A DNA stretch of 64,000 bases from Alteromonas australica. GTDB lineage: Bacteria > Pseudomonadota > Gammaproteobacteria > Enterobacterales > Alteromonadaceae. The stretch spans positions 1,178,001 through 1,242,000 of the forward strand of contig NZ_CP008849.1 of the NCBI RefSeq assembly GCF_000730385.1, in the 5' to 3' direction. The translations under genes were made by a program, and so were the position numbers. The notes beneath the pieces are model-generated. The model was not told where the DNA came from. It searched no databases and saw only the letters and a list, made by a program, of their open reading frames with translations. Shown here piece after piece: positions 9,030-17,704 of the stretch; position 1 is the first letter of the stretch; every line of letters begins with the position of its first letter.

Positions 9030-9299
9030 ATGTCTCCCGAGGTGTTTGTAGAGATTCTCAGAGAAGCCATGTTCATGGTAATCGTACTGGTATCGGCGGT
9101 CATTGTGCCTAGCTTAATAGTGGGGTTAGTCGTGGCGGTATTCCAAGCTGCGACTTCAATCAACGAGCAAACCATGAGCTTCCTGCCGCGTTTGTTGGTC
9201 ACCCTTTTAGCATTGAGTTGGGGCGGTAACTGGCTCGTACAGAAGTTGATGGATTTTACCTTTCATATGGTAGAAATGATCCCTCAGGTTGTTGGCTAA
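9030..9299 (+). CDS. fliQ: Flagellar export gate protein FliQ
   Basis: FliQ is a two-helix membrane protein of the export gate that packs around the FliP-FliR core. The 89-residue product shows two hydrophobic segments (about 16-38 and 52-72) and the family pattern LIVGLVVAVFQAATSINEQT followed by LSFLPRLLV-like sequence. GGAGGG lies just before the ATG at 9030. fliR begins one base after the stop. Confidence 0.95.
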   Translation: MSPEVFVEILREAMFMVIVLVSAVIVPSLIVGLVVAVFQAATSINEQTMSFLPRLLVTLLALSWGGNWLVQKLMDFTFHMVEMIPQVVG

Positions 9300-9300
9300 T

Positions 9301-10080
9301 ATGGTTTTTGAGCTGTCTACCATAAACCAGTTTTTAGCGGACATGTTAATGCCCTTTATGCGCATTAGCGGGCTATTTGCCGCTATGATTGGTTTCAGTG
9401 GTAAGTCAATCCCTACGCCAGTGAAAGCTCTTTTGTCTATCATGCTCACGCTGATTATCATGCCCGTTGTTCCTCCTTCGCCAATCACCCAATTGGTGGA
9501 TGTGGGCACTTTTGTGCTGGGTATTCAGCAATTAGTGATTGGATTAGCCATTGGCTTTGTTTCCATGATGGTACTGAATACATTTGTATTGGCTGGGCAG
9601 GTTATTGCGATGCAAACCGGTTTGGGGTTTGCATCAATTGTTGACCCGGTAAACGGCATTAACGTGCCGGCGGTGGGCCAGTTTTATTTGATTTTAGCCA
9701 CCTTGTTGTTTTGGACCTTAGATGGCCATCTTTCTATGATTCAAATGATTGTGATGAGCTTTCATGCGTTTCCAGTGGGCGAGGCATGGTGGTCGGCAGA
9801 ACAATTCCAATCTATCGCGCATTGGGGCGGGTGGATGTTTGTGTCAGCGCTCACCTTGTCGCTGGCGCCCATTGTATCGTTACTCATTGTGAACCTTGCT
9901 TTCGGTGTGATGACCAAAGCAGCCCCTCAGCTGAACATTTTCAGTATTGGCTTTTCAATTGCGCAAGTGATGGGCTTATTCATCATTTGGATTACCCTGG
10001 ACAATTTCACTGCCCATTTTGAAACACAATGGTACCGTGCCGAACAGTTTATGTGTCAGCTATTGCGCATATGCCCCTAG
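9301..10080 (+). CDS. fliR: Flagellar export gate protein FliR
   Basis: FliR completes the FliPQR gate. The 259-residue product is highly hydrophobic with about six membrane segments and carries the conserved LAGQVIAMQTGLGFASIVDP motif (about residues 98-117) and the C-terminal FSIGFSIAQVMGLF run. I chose the ATG at 9301, directly after fliQ; an in-frame TTG at 9289 would overlap fliQ and has no family support. flhB follows after 50 bases. Confidence 0.95.
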   Translation: MVFELSTINQFLADMLMPFMRISGLFAAMIGFSGKSIPTPVKALLSIMLTLIIMPVVPPSPITQLVDVGTFVLGIQQLVIGLAIGFVSMMVLNTFVLAGQVIAMQTGLGFASIVDPVNGINVPAVGQFYLILATLLFWTLDGHLSMIQMIVMSFHAFPVGEAWWSAEQFQSIAHWGGWMFVSALTLSLAPIVSLLIVNLAFGVMTKAAPQLNIFSIGFSIAQVMGLFIIWITLDNFTAHFETQWYRAEQFMCQLLRICP

Positions 10081-10130
10081 TTGAGGGAAGTAGCATGAGT
10101 AATAAAGTAGAACAGTAGAGCTTATAGAGA

Positions 10131-11255
10131 ATGGCAGATTCAAGCGAAAAAACAGAAGACCCCACGGGGAAAAAGCTCGAGAAAGCGCGACAGAAAGGCC
10201 AAGTGGCTCGCTCTCGCGAGCTTTCAACCACGCTTGTTCTTATTGTCAGTGCATTCATGTTCATCTTTATGGGCGGTTGGATTGCGGAAAGTTTGTTTGC
10301 GCTGACGAAACGCATGTTTGTGTTATCACGAGACGAAACATACGACACCACTCACATGTTTGCTGCGTGGGGCGAAGCCTTTACGTCCATCTCATCACCG
10401 GTGTTGCTTTATATGATAGTGGCAATGATTGCAGGCATTTATGGCTCTATCGCTCTGGGGGGCTACAACTTTACCTGGGAAGGGACCAAGCCTAAAGGTT
10501 CTAAAATGAACCCCTTAAGTGGCTTTAAGCGCATGTTTGGTACCAATGGCTTGGTTGAATTGCTGAAATCTATTGCGAAGGTGGTGGTGGTGATAGGCAT
10601 GGCAATAGGTGCACTTCTTTATTTTCAAGATGAGGCACTTCATTTAGATATGGAGCTTTACCCCAGAAACATTTTTCACGCGCTTGATATGTTGCAATGG
10701 GCGTTTCTAATCCTAGCCTGCGCCATGATCCCCATCGCTATTATTGATGTGCCGTACCAGATGTATAAGCACAACGAAGAAATGAAAATGACCAAGCAGG
10801 AAGTGAAGGACGAGCACAAAAATGCGGAAGGTAACCCAATGGTGAAAAACCGCATTCGTCGTCTTCAATATCAGGCGGCAACAAGGCGGATGATGCAAGA
10901 AGTGCCTAATGCCGACGTTGTGGTCACCAACCCCACACATTATTCTGTGGCTATCAAGTATGATGAAAGTGGTTCAAGAGCCCCCGTAGTGGTTGCTAAA
11001 GGAGCGGATGAACTGGCTATGCATATCAGAAAAATTGCAACGGCCAACGATGTTCCTTTGATACCCAGCCCCATACTGACTCGCGCTATTTATTACTCCA
11101 CAGAAGTGGATGATGAAGTGCCCAACGGTTTATTTATGGCGGTGGCGCAAGTGCTTGCCCATGTTTACCAGCTAAAAGCCCATCGTTCGGGCAAAGGCAA
11201 GCGACCAAAACCCCTCAATCGAGACTTACCGATTCCGCCAGAATTACGCCGATAA
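10131..11255 (+). CDS. flhB: Flagellar export switch protein FlhB
   Basis: FlhB is the export-gate protein whose self-cleavage switches specificity from hook to filament substrates. The 374-residue product opens with the usual hydrophilic SSEKTEDPTGKKLEKARQKG, has four membrane helices (about 30-210) and a cytoplasmic domain with the autocleavage site NPTH at residues 267-270 (VVTNPTHYSVAIKYD). All catalytic features look intact. It ends the fliL-flhB run; flhA follows after 97 bases with its own probable promoter. Confidence 0.96.
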   Translation: MADSSEKTEDPTGKKLEKARQKGQVARSRELSTTLVLIVSAFMFIFMGGWIAESLFALTKRMFVLSRDETYDTTHMFAAWGEAFTSISSPVLLYMIVAMIAGIYGSIALGGYNFTWEGTKPKGSKMNPLSGFKRMFGTNGLVELLKSIAKVVVVIGMAIGALLYFQDEALHLDMELYPRNIFHALDMLQWAFLILACAMIPIAIIDVPYQMYKHNEEMKMTKQEVKDEHKNAEGNPMVKNRIRRLQYQAATRRMMQEVPNADVVVTNPTHYSVAIKYDESGSRAPVVVAKGADELAMHIRKIATANDVPLIPSPILTRAIYYSTEVDDEVPNGLFMAVAQVLAHVYQLKAHRSGKGKRPKPLNRDLPIPPELRR

Positions 11256-11280
11256 ACGGCTAAAACCTGTGCAACAAAGA

Positions 11281-11296
11281 TGGCACGGTAGTTGAA
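11281..11296 (+). promoter_or_regulatory. Sigma-54 promoter upstream of flhA
   Basis: TGGCACGGTAGTTGAA matches TGGCACG-N4-TTGCW except for A in place of C at the -12 dinucleotide (GG at 11282-11283, GA at 11294-11295, 10 bases between). It predicts a start near 11307, 46 bases before flhA. In Vibrio the flhA-flhF-flhG-fliA-che operon is sigma-54 dependent, which matches this placement. Confidence 0.7.
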
Positions 11297-11352
11297 GTAG
11301 CTCTATTAGAAAGCAATTAAGCGTCAATTTTCTGATAGAGAGACACCACGAA

Positions 11353-13452
11353 ATGCAGTTATCCGGTTATCTTCAGCGATTCGATAAAAATCAGCTGCAG
11401 CAATTTACCAGCGGTTTGGGCGCCCCCATTGTATTACTCGCTATCATGGGCATGGTTATTCTTCCCATGCCACCGTTTCTTCTTGACGTCTTATTTAGCT
11501 TCAATATTGCCCTTTCACTCGTCATTATCTTGGTGGCTGTACTTACCCAGAAGCCAGTAGATTTCGGCATTTTCCCTTTGGTCTTGCTTATCGCCACAGT
11601 ATTGCGCTTGGCACTAAATGTAGCGTCCACGCGGGTGGTGTTGCTATATGGTCATGAAGGTGGCGATGCGGCAGGGAAGGTGATTGAAGCGTTTGGCGCT
11701 GTGGTGATTGGCGGAAATTATGCAGTGGGTGTCGTGGTCTTCGCGATTCTTCTTATCATTAACTTTAAAGTGGTGACAGCAGGGGCTGGCCGTATATCTG
11801 AAGTTAGTGCTCGCTTTACGTTAGATGCAATGCCAGGTAAGCAGATGGCAATAGATGCTGATCTAAATGCTGGGTACATCGATCAAGATCAAGCAAGACA
11901 AAGACGAGAGGAAATTACCGCTGAAGCCGACTTCTACGGTTCAATGGATGGTGCATCAAAATTCGTAAAAGGGGATGCGGTAGCCGGCCTCTTTATCATG
12001 CTTATTAATATTGTTGGTGGCTTATTTATTGGCATGATTCAACATGGTTTAAGTTTTGGAACGGCTATTGAAGTTTACACCATCCTCACTATTGGTGACG
12101 GATTAGTGGCGCAAATTCCGTCTTTATTATTGTCTGTCGCCACTGCCATTATCGTTACCCGTGAAAATGAAACCCAAGAAATGGGTAAAGAAATCCGCAG
12201 CCAGCTAGGCAACAATCAAGCGCTATATATTGCGGCGGGCGTATTGTTCGTGATGGGGATTATTCCTGGTATGCCGCATGTCGCGTTTTTAGGCTTTGCC
12301 GCCATCATAGCGGGCTTCGCCTACTGGCAAGGTGTTGTGGCGAAACGAAAAGCTGAAGAACCCAAAGTGCCAGCCAACACGAATACCGAGCAAACCGTAG
12401 CGCCTGAGGTGAAGGAACTGGGGTGGGATGATGTTCAACAGGTCGACACCATTGGTTTAGAGGTCGGCTATCGATTAATTCCTTTGGTTGATAAATCTCA
12501 AGGTGGTGAGTTACTTACCCGGATTAAAGGGGTTCGTAAAAAGTTATCTCAAGAACTGGGCTTTCTTATTCCGCCTGTGCACATTAGAGATAATCTAGAC
12601 CTTGAGCCGAATACCTACACTATTGCTATGCTTGGCGTAAATATTGGCGATGCGCAAATTAGCCATGATGAAGAGCTCGCTATTAACCCAGGTCAAGTAT
12701 TTGGCAAACTCGACGGTCGGGCAACGAAAGACCCTGCGTTTGGGCTTGATGCGGTTTGGATTAAACCTACTAAGCGAGAGCATGCACAAACATTGGGATA
12801 TACCGTGGTTGACGCAGCCACGGTAGTCGCCACACATTTAAGCCAATTGCTGACCAACAATGCCTATCAATTATTAGGACATGAAGAGGCGCAACAGCTA
12901 CTGGATATGCTCGCTAAACAACACCCTAAATTGGTTGAAGGGCTGGTGCCGGAGGTATTGCCATTAAGCACGGTAGTTAAAATTCTTCAGACCTTGTTGT
13001 TTGAAGGCGTGCCCATCCGCGATATGCGTACCATAGTGCAAACCCTCAGTGAGTATGGCCCTAGAAGCCAAGACCCAGACGTGTTGGTGTCTGCGGTGCG
13101 TATCGCGCTTAAGCGTTTAATTGTTCAAGAGATAACGCAAGGGGCGAAAGAGATACCTGTCATAACCTTGGCGCCAGAGTTGGAACAGATGTTGCACCAG
13201 TCTCTACAAGCGGGTGGTGAAGATGGCGCTGGAATTGAACCAGGACTAGCCGATAAGTTGCAGAAATCGTTGCAACAAGCTAGTCAGCAACAAGAGCTTG
13301 AGGGTGAGCCAGCAGTATTACTCACGTCAGGCATGTTGCGTCCAGTACTGTCTCGCTTCTTAAAATATTCGGTTGCAGGCCTACATGTACTTTCGTATCA
13401 AGAAGTGCCTGACGATAAACAGATAAAAATAGTCAGTTCGGTAGGTCAATAA
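11353..13452 (+). CDS. flhA: Flagellar export gate protein FlhA
   Basis: FlhA forms the nonameric cytoplasmic ring of the export gate and a proton channel, and docks chaperone-substrate complexes. The 699-residue product has about eight membrane helices in the first ~330 residues, including the family signature around TVLRLALNVASTRVVLLYG and the FHIPEP-region run FTLDAMPGKQMAIDADLNAG. The large cytoplasmic domain occupies 350-690. Length and motifs are standard. A sigma-54 promoter precedes it and flhF follows with a 29-base gap. Confidence 0.97.
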   Translation: MQLSGYLQRFDKNQLQQFTSGLGAPIVLLAIMGMVILPMPPFLLDVLFSFNIALSLVIILVAVLTQKPVDFGIFPLVLLIATVLRLALNVASTRVVLLYGHEGGDAAGKVIEAFGAVVIGGNYAVGVVVFAILLIINFKVVTAGAGRISEVSARFTLDAMPGKQMAIDADLNAGYIDQDQARQRREEITAEADFYGSMDGASKFVKGDAVAGLFIMLINIVGGLFIGMIQHGLSFGTAIEVYTILTIGDGLVAQIPSLLLSVATAIIVTRENETQEMGKEIRSQLGNNQALYIAAGVLFVMGIIPGMPHVAFLGFAAIIAGFAYWQGVVAKRKAEEPKVPANTNTEQTVAPEVKELGWDDVQQVDTIGLEVGYRLIPLVDKSQGGELLTRIKGVRKKLSQELGFLIPPVHIRDNLDLEPNTYTIAMLGVNIGDAQISHDEELAINPGQVFGKLDGRATKDPAFGLDAVWIKPTKREHAQTLGYTVVDAATVVATHLSQLLTNNAYQLLGHEEAQQLLDMLAKQHPKLVEGLVPEVLPLSTVVKILQTLLFEGVPIRDMRTIVQTLSEYGPRSQDPDVLVSAVRIALKRLIVQEITQGAKEIPVITLAPELEQMLHQSLQAGGEDGAGIEPGLADKLQKSLQQASQQQELEGEPAVLLTSGMLRPVLSRFLKYSVAGLHVLSYQEVPDDKQIKIVSSVGQ

Positions 13453-13481
13453 TCTGACGCTGGGTGATTGGAGAGGGTGCA

Positions 13482-14891
13482 ATGAAAATCAGACGTTTTT
13501 TTGGCAAAGATATGCGTGAAGCATTAAGTCAGGTTAAGGCTGAGTTAGGCAGCGATGCTGTTATCATGTCTAACCGTAAAGTCGCCGATGGTATTGAGCT
13601 GGTTGCAGCCTATGACAAAGAGCCTGAAGCGAAACTGTCTGTGTCTAAACCAGCGCAAAAGGCGGCATCCACACCCCAGCAACAGCCAATGCCTAGTTTA
13701 AGCGAAATCATTGGAGATGATGGTCCAGATAGCCTAAAAGCCTTATTGGAAAAGCAGCATGGTGGAAAAAACCAGTCTGCGACTAAAGCCAGTGCTTACA
13801 AGGATGAGGCACGGCCAGTCGGCGGAAATCCACAACACGCTAACGATATAGCCTCTCACCTTGATTTTTCTGAAGCCTTTATTGATGAAGTTGAATCTAC
13901 GCCAGCCGCTGATTCTTTTCCCTCCCATCAAGCGGCAAGTATTGACGACAGCAACACGCAATCTAGCGGTGAACTGGCTCAAATTAAAGAAGAGTTGGCA
14001 TCGCTGCGCAATGTGTTGCAGCACCAAGTGGCCGACTTGATGGAAGCCAAGCAGCGCCGTCAGCAGCCGGTTCATCATTATTTAATACAGCGTCTTACTG
14101 ATATGGGGCTAAGTCATTCTTTAGCTTCACAATTGATTAGTTATACACCAGCTCACTATAATGAACGTGATGCTTGGGTGTATCTTCTAAACCTATTGGC
14201 TAATCGCATTAATGTCACAGGTAACGATATACTTACCCAACAAGGTGCGGTTGCGTTAGTTGGGCCAACCGGTACAGGTAAGACAACCACCGTTGCTAAA
14301 CTTGCTGCTCGCTATGCGCAAAAGTACGGCGCAGATTCAGTAGCAATGATTACAATAGATACCTATCGTATTGCCGCGTTCGAGCAGTTGGCGACATACG
14401 GAAAGATTATTGGTTGTACCGTGAGAAAAGCACAAAGTAGCGAAGAATTAGCGGATTTGCTTTTCCAATTACGCCACAAGCGACTAGTCTTAATTGACAC
14501 CGCCGGTTTTAGTCAGCGAGATAGCCGATTAATTAAGCAAATTCAGCAATTTGAAAACGGTCAAATGCAGCCGGTGAAAAAATACTTAGTGGCGCAAGCG
14601 AATACGCAATACCCTGCTTTACAGCGTATTATTGAAGCGTACGATGGCATTGAGTTAAATGGGTGTATCTTCACGAAGCTAGATGAGTGCTACTCTTTAG
14701 GGGAAGTGCTTAGTGCTGCGGTAGAGTATCAGCTTCCAGTAAGCTATGTTACCGATGGACAGAAAGTACCAGAAGATATTAAGGTTGCTGAAGCAAAATC
14801 TTTAGTATCTGCTGCAGCAAAGCTTTATAAAAAGTATGGTTTGAATCATACTAGTAGCAATAATGTGATCAGAACAGCACGAGCAGTATGA
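13482..14891 (+). CDS. flhF: Flagellar placement SRP-type GTPase FlhF
   Basis: FlhF is a signal-recognition-particle-like GTPase that sets the polar site of flagellum assembly. The 469-residue product has the basic N-terminus MKIRRFFGKDMREALSQVK, a variable linker, and the N and G domains with P-loop GPTGTGKTTTVAKLAAR (about residues 265-281), DTYRIAAFEQL and the DTAG box (IDTAGFSQRD). I took the ATG at 13482, preceded by GGAGAGGG; an in-frame GTG at 13464 lies upstream without family support. It overlaps flhG by four bases (ATGA). Confidence 0.95.
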   Translation: MKIRRFFGKDMREALSQVKAELGSDAVIMSNRKVADGIELVAAYDKEPEAKLSVSKPAQKAASTPQQQPMPSLSEIIGDDGPDSLKALLEKQHGGKNQSATKASAYKDEARPVGGNPQHANDIASHLDFSEAFIDEVESTPAADSFPSHQAASIDDSNTQSSGELAQIKEELASLRNVLQHQVADLMEAKQRRQQPVHHYLIQRLTDMGLSHSLASQLISYTPAHYNERDAWVYLLNLLANRINVTGNDILTQQGAVALVGPTGTGKTTTVAKLAARYAQKYGADSVAMITIDTYRIAAFEQLATYGKIIGCTVRKAQSSEELADLLFQLRHKRLVLIDTAGFSQRDSRLIKQIQQFENGQMQPVKKYLVAQANTQYPALQRIIEAYDGIELNGCIFTKLDECYSLGEVLSAAVEYQLPVSYVTDGQKVPEDIKVAEAKSLVSAAAKLYKKYGLNHTSSNNVIRTARAV

Positions 14892-15754
14892 TTGACGATC
14901 AAGCGAGTAGCTTACGAAAAATGAAGCAATCACGGTTAATCAAGGTTATCGCAGTCACCGGTGGTAAAGGTGGCGTCGGTAAAACAAATATAACGCTTAA
15001 CACCGCTATTGCGATGGCAAAGCAAGGAAAGCGTGTCATGGTATTGGATGCAGACTTAGGTTTGGCCAATGTTGATGTCATGCTTGGGCTTAGGGTAGAA
15101 AAGAACTTATCCCATGTGCTGTCTGGCGAATGCACCTTAGATGAGGTGTTAGTCACTGGACCACACGGAATAAAGATTGCGCCAGCCACTTCAGGTACGC
15201 AGTCTATGGCTGAGTTGTCTCCTACTGAACATGCCGGGTTAATCCGCGCGTTCAGTGAGTTACGCTCGCAAATTGATGTGCTTATTGTCGATACCGCCGC
15301 CGGTATTTCAGATATGGTGCTCAGTTTTTCAAAAGCCTCACAAGACATCATGGTGGTAGTTTGTGATGAACCAACATCACTGACCGACGCTTACGCGCTG
15401 ATAAAAATACTCAACCGAGAGCACGGTGTGTTTCGCTTCAAAATTGTGGCAAACATGGTGCGTGACGTGCGCGAAGGGCAAGAGTTATTTAGTAAGTTAT
15501 CAAAAGTAACCGGGCGCTTTCTTGATGTTGCCTTAGAATTAGTGGCGACAGTTCCCTTTGATGAGAACATCCGTAAAGCGGTGAGAAAGCAAACTTCTAT
15601 TGTAGATGCGTACCCAAGCTCGCCCGCAGCGGTAGCTATTGGTCAGTTGGCGAATAAAGCATTGTCATGGCCTATTCCCGCGCAACCAGGTGGCCATTTA
15701 GAGTTCTTTATAGAGCAGTTGGTGTCGGATAAAGCAGTAGGAAATCAGCGTTGA
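14888..15754 (+). CDS. flhG: Flagellar number regulator FlhG (FleN), MinD/ParA-type ATPase
   Basis: FlhG is a MinD-like ATPase that restrains flagellar number by acting on FlhF and on the sigma-54 activator. The 288-residue product has the deviant Walker A GGKGGVGKTN (about residues 25-34), a DADLGLANVDVMLGL switch region and the DTAAGISDMVL segment. Its start overlaps flhF and its stop overlaps the fliA TTG start, so flhF, flhG and fliA are likely translated together. Confidence 0.95.
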   Translation: MIDDQASSLRKMKQSRLIKVIAVTGGKGGVGKTNITLNTAIAMAKQGKRVMVLDADLGLANVDVMLGLRVEKNLSHVLSGECTLDEVLVTGPHGIKIAPATSGTQSMAELSPTEHAGLIRAFSELRSQIDVLIVDTAAGISDMVLSFSKASQDIMVVVCDEPTSLTDAYALIKILNREHGVFRFKIVANMVRDVREGQELFSKLSKVTGRFLDVALELVATVPFDENIRKAVRKQTSIVDAYPSSPAAVAIGQLANKALSWPIPAQPGGHLEFFIEQLVSDKAVGNQR

Positions 15755-16482
15755 ATAGCAAGGCAGCCGCTTATCAACAACAAACAGATAGGTCGCAACT
15801 CGTAGAGCGTCACGCTCCACTAGTAAAACGAATAGCCCATCACTTGATGGCCCGGCTCCCTGCCAGCGTGTTGGTAGATGATCTTATCCAGTCGGGAATG
15901 ATTGGCTTATTAGAAGCAGCACGAAATTTCGATGGCTCGAAAGGCGCAAGTTTTGAGACATTTGCCGGTATTCGTATTCGCGGCGCCATGCTAGATGAAA
16001 TACGCAAGGGTGATTGGACACCACGTTCGGTACATAAAAATGGTCGTGCCATCACCGAGGCCATTTCATTAGTCGAAAGTGAAACAGGCAGAGACGCGCG
16101 GGATGTAGATATTGCTGCTAAGCTAAATGTCAGCATGCAAGACTATCATCAAATGCTGAATGAAGTGAATGCAGGCAAGTTGGTAGGCATTGAAGATTTA
16201 GGTGTTTCGGAAGATGTGATTTCTACCGAGCAAAATCGTGGTTCCGACGCGCCCCTAGAGGATTTGATGCAAGGTGCGTTTCAAAAAGCGTTAGCGCATG
16301 CGATTACTACCTTGCCAGAGCGAGAAGCGATAGTGCTGTCTTTATACTATGATGAAGAACTGAACCTCAGAGAAATAGGTGAAGTTCTTGATGTGAGTGA
16401 GTCAAGAGTCAGTCAAATTCACAGTCAGGCCATGTTAAAACTCAAATCACGAATGAAGTCGTGGCAAGCTGACGAAGAATAG
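15751..16482 (+). CDS. fliA: Flagellar sigma factor FliA (sigma-28)
   Basis: FliA directs RNA polymerase to late flagellar and chemotaxis promoters. The 243-residue product shows sigma regions 2 (LVDDLIQSGMIGLLEAARNF), 3 and 4, with the helix-turn-helix LREIGEVLDVSESRVSQIHS near the C-terminus. The start is a TTG at 15751 that overlaps the flhG stop (TTGA); the conserved N-terminal segment begins soon after and no better in-frame start is seen. Its anti-sigma factor FlgM is not in the window. Confidence 0.95.
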   Translation: MNSKAAAYQQQTDRSQLVERHAPLVKRIAHHLMARLPASVLVDDLIQSGMIGLLEAARNFDGSKGASFETFAGIRIRGAMLDEIRKGDWTPRSVHKNGRAITEAISLVESETGRDARDVDIAAKLNVSMQDYHQMLNEVNAGKLVGIEDLGVSEDVISTEQNRGSDAPLEDLMQGAFQKALAHAITTLPEREAIVLSLYYDEELNLREIGEVLDVSESRVSQIHSQAMLKLKSRMKSWQADEE

Positions 16483-16518
16483 ATATTAATAACAATTAAC
16501 CCCTCAGCGGAGGCTATT

Positions 16519-16902
16519 TTGGATAAAAGTATGAAAATTCTTGTGGTTGATGATTTTTCTACCATGAGACGTATCATAAAAAACCTGCTTAAAGATTTGG
16601 GTTTCTCCAATATCCAGGAAGCGGATGACGGCAGTACCGCCTTACCTATGCTACAGCAAGGCGATTTCGATTTTGTAGTAACCGATTGGAACATGCCAGG
16701 CATGCAAGGCATCGATCTGTTACGCGCAATTCGCGCTGACGATAAGCTTAAGCATTTGCCTGTGTTAATGGTAACAGCAGAAGCGAAAAAAGAGCAGATT
16801 GTTGCGGCAGCGCAAGCCGGTGTAAACGGTTACGTTGTTAAGCCATTCACTGCTGCTACGTTAAAAGAGAAGCTCGATAAAATTTTCGAACGTTTAGGTT
16901 GA
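16519..16902 (+). CDS. cheY: Chemotaxis response regulator CheY
   Basis: CheY is phosphorylated by CheA and binds FliM to change rotation. The 127-residue receiver domain has the acid pocket (VVDD near residues 10-13), the phospho-acceptor Asp in [10 protein letters not shown] (about residue 57), the conserved Thr (MVTAEA) and Lys (VVKPF). I chose the TTG at 16519 because GGAGG lies at 16509-16513, five bases upstream; the ATG at 16531 would be 17 bases from it. The resulting N-terminus [15 protein letters not shown] fits gammaproteobacterial CheY. cheZ follows after 34 bases. Confidence 0.96.
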   Translation: MDKSMKILVVDDFSTMRRIIKNLLKDLGFSNIQEADDGSTALPMLQQGDFDFVVTDWNMPGMQGIDLLRAIRADDKLKHLPVLMVTAEAKKEQIVAAAQAGVNGYVVKPFTAATLKEKLDKIFERLG

Positions 16903-16936
16903 TCCAGACGCTCACCAGAGATATGAGGTTTACTGG

Positions 16937-17692
16937 ATGTCAACACAAGTAAATGTTCCTATTACCCTTGAAGAAGCCAAACAATTGGTTGCCTATTTGG
17001 AAGAGGGTGATTCTGCTTCAGCTAATGCCATCTTAGAAGCGGCGTCAATGAAAGAGTCTATTGAGCTCTTCGCCGAGGTTGGAAAATTGACGCGCCAACT
17101 TCACGACGCGTTAAACAACTTCCAAATTGATGATCGCATCAAAAACTTGGCCAATGATGATATTCCCGATGCGCAATCGCGTCTTACCTATGTCATTGAA
17201 GAAACAGAAAAAGCCGCAAATACCACTATGGATGCCGTTGAGGCCAGCATGCCAATTGCTGAACTATTAAGTTCACGCATAAGCAGCGTGATGCCAGAGT
17301 GGAAAAAACTAATGAGCCGTCAAATCGAACTAGGCGAATTCAAAGCTTTATGTGCAGATTTAGACGAATTGTTGGAAGACGGCGCTGAACAATCAGCTAA
17401 ACTTACACAGTTACTGACCGAAGTGTTAATGGCACAAGGTTATCAGGACCTGACCGGGCAAGTGATTCGCCGGGTTATAGATTTGGTTAAGGAAGTTGAA
17501 GATAGCTTAGTAAACATGCTTACTATGTTTGGTGAGCCTGAGACATCTGAACAGACGAAAACACCGGTCGAAACGGTCAAGAAGATCGATGGTGTAGAGG
17601 CGGAAGGCCCCATTATCGATGCCGACACGCGAGATGACGTTGTGTCTGGCCAAGATGATGTTGATGACCTTTTGTCTAGCTTAGGTTTTTAG
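16937..17692 (+). CDS. cheZ: CheY-phosphate phosphatase CheZ
   Basis: CheZ speeds dephosphorylation of CheY. The 251-residue product is mostly helical. The catalytic Gln lies in AQGYQDLTGQVIRRVIDLV (about residues 166-184), and the extreme C-terminus QDDVDDLLSSLGF is the CheY-binding peptide of the family. ATG at 16937 gives a normal length. It sits between cheY and cheA as in Vibrio and Pseudomonas. Confidence 0.95.
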   Translation: MSTQVNVPITLEEAKQLVAYLEEGDSASANAILEAASMKESIELFAEVGKLTRQLHDALNNFQIDDRIKNLANDDIPDAQSRLTYVIEETEKAANTTMDAVEASMPIAELLSSRISSVMPEWKKLMSRQIELGEFKALCADLDELLEDGAEQSAKLTQLLTEVLMAQGYQDLTGQVIRRVIDLVKEVEDSLVNMLTMFGEPETSEQTKTPVETVKKIDGVEAEGPIIDADTRDDVVSGQDDVDDLLSSLGF

Positions 17693-17704
17693 GGGAGCGG
17701 GCGC

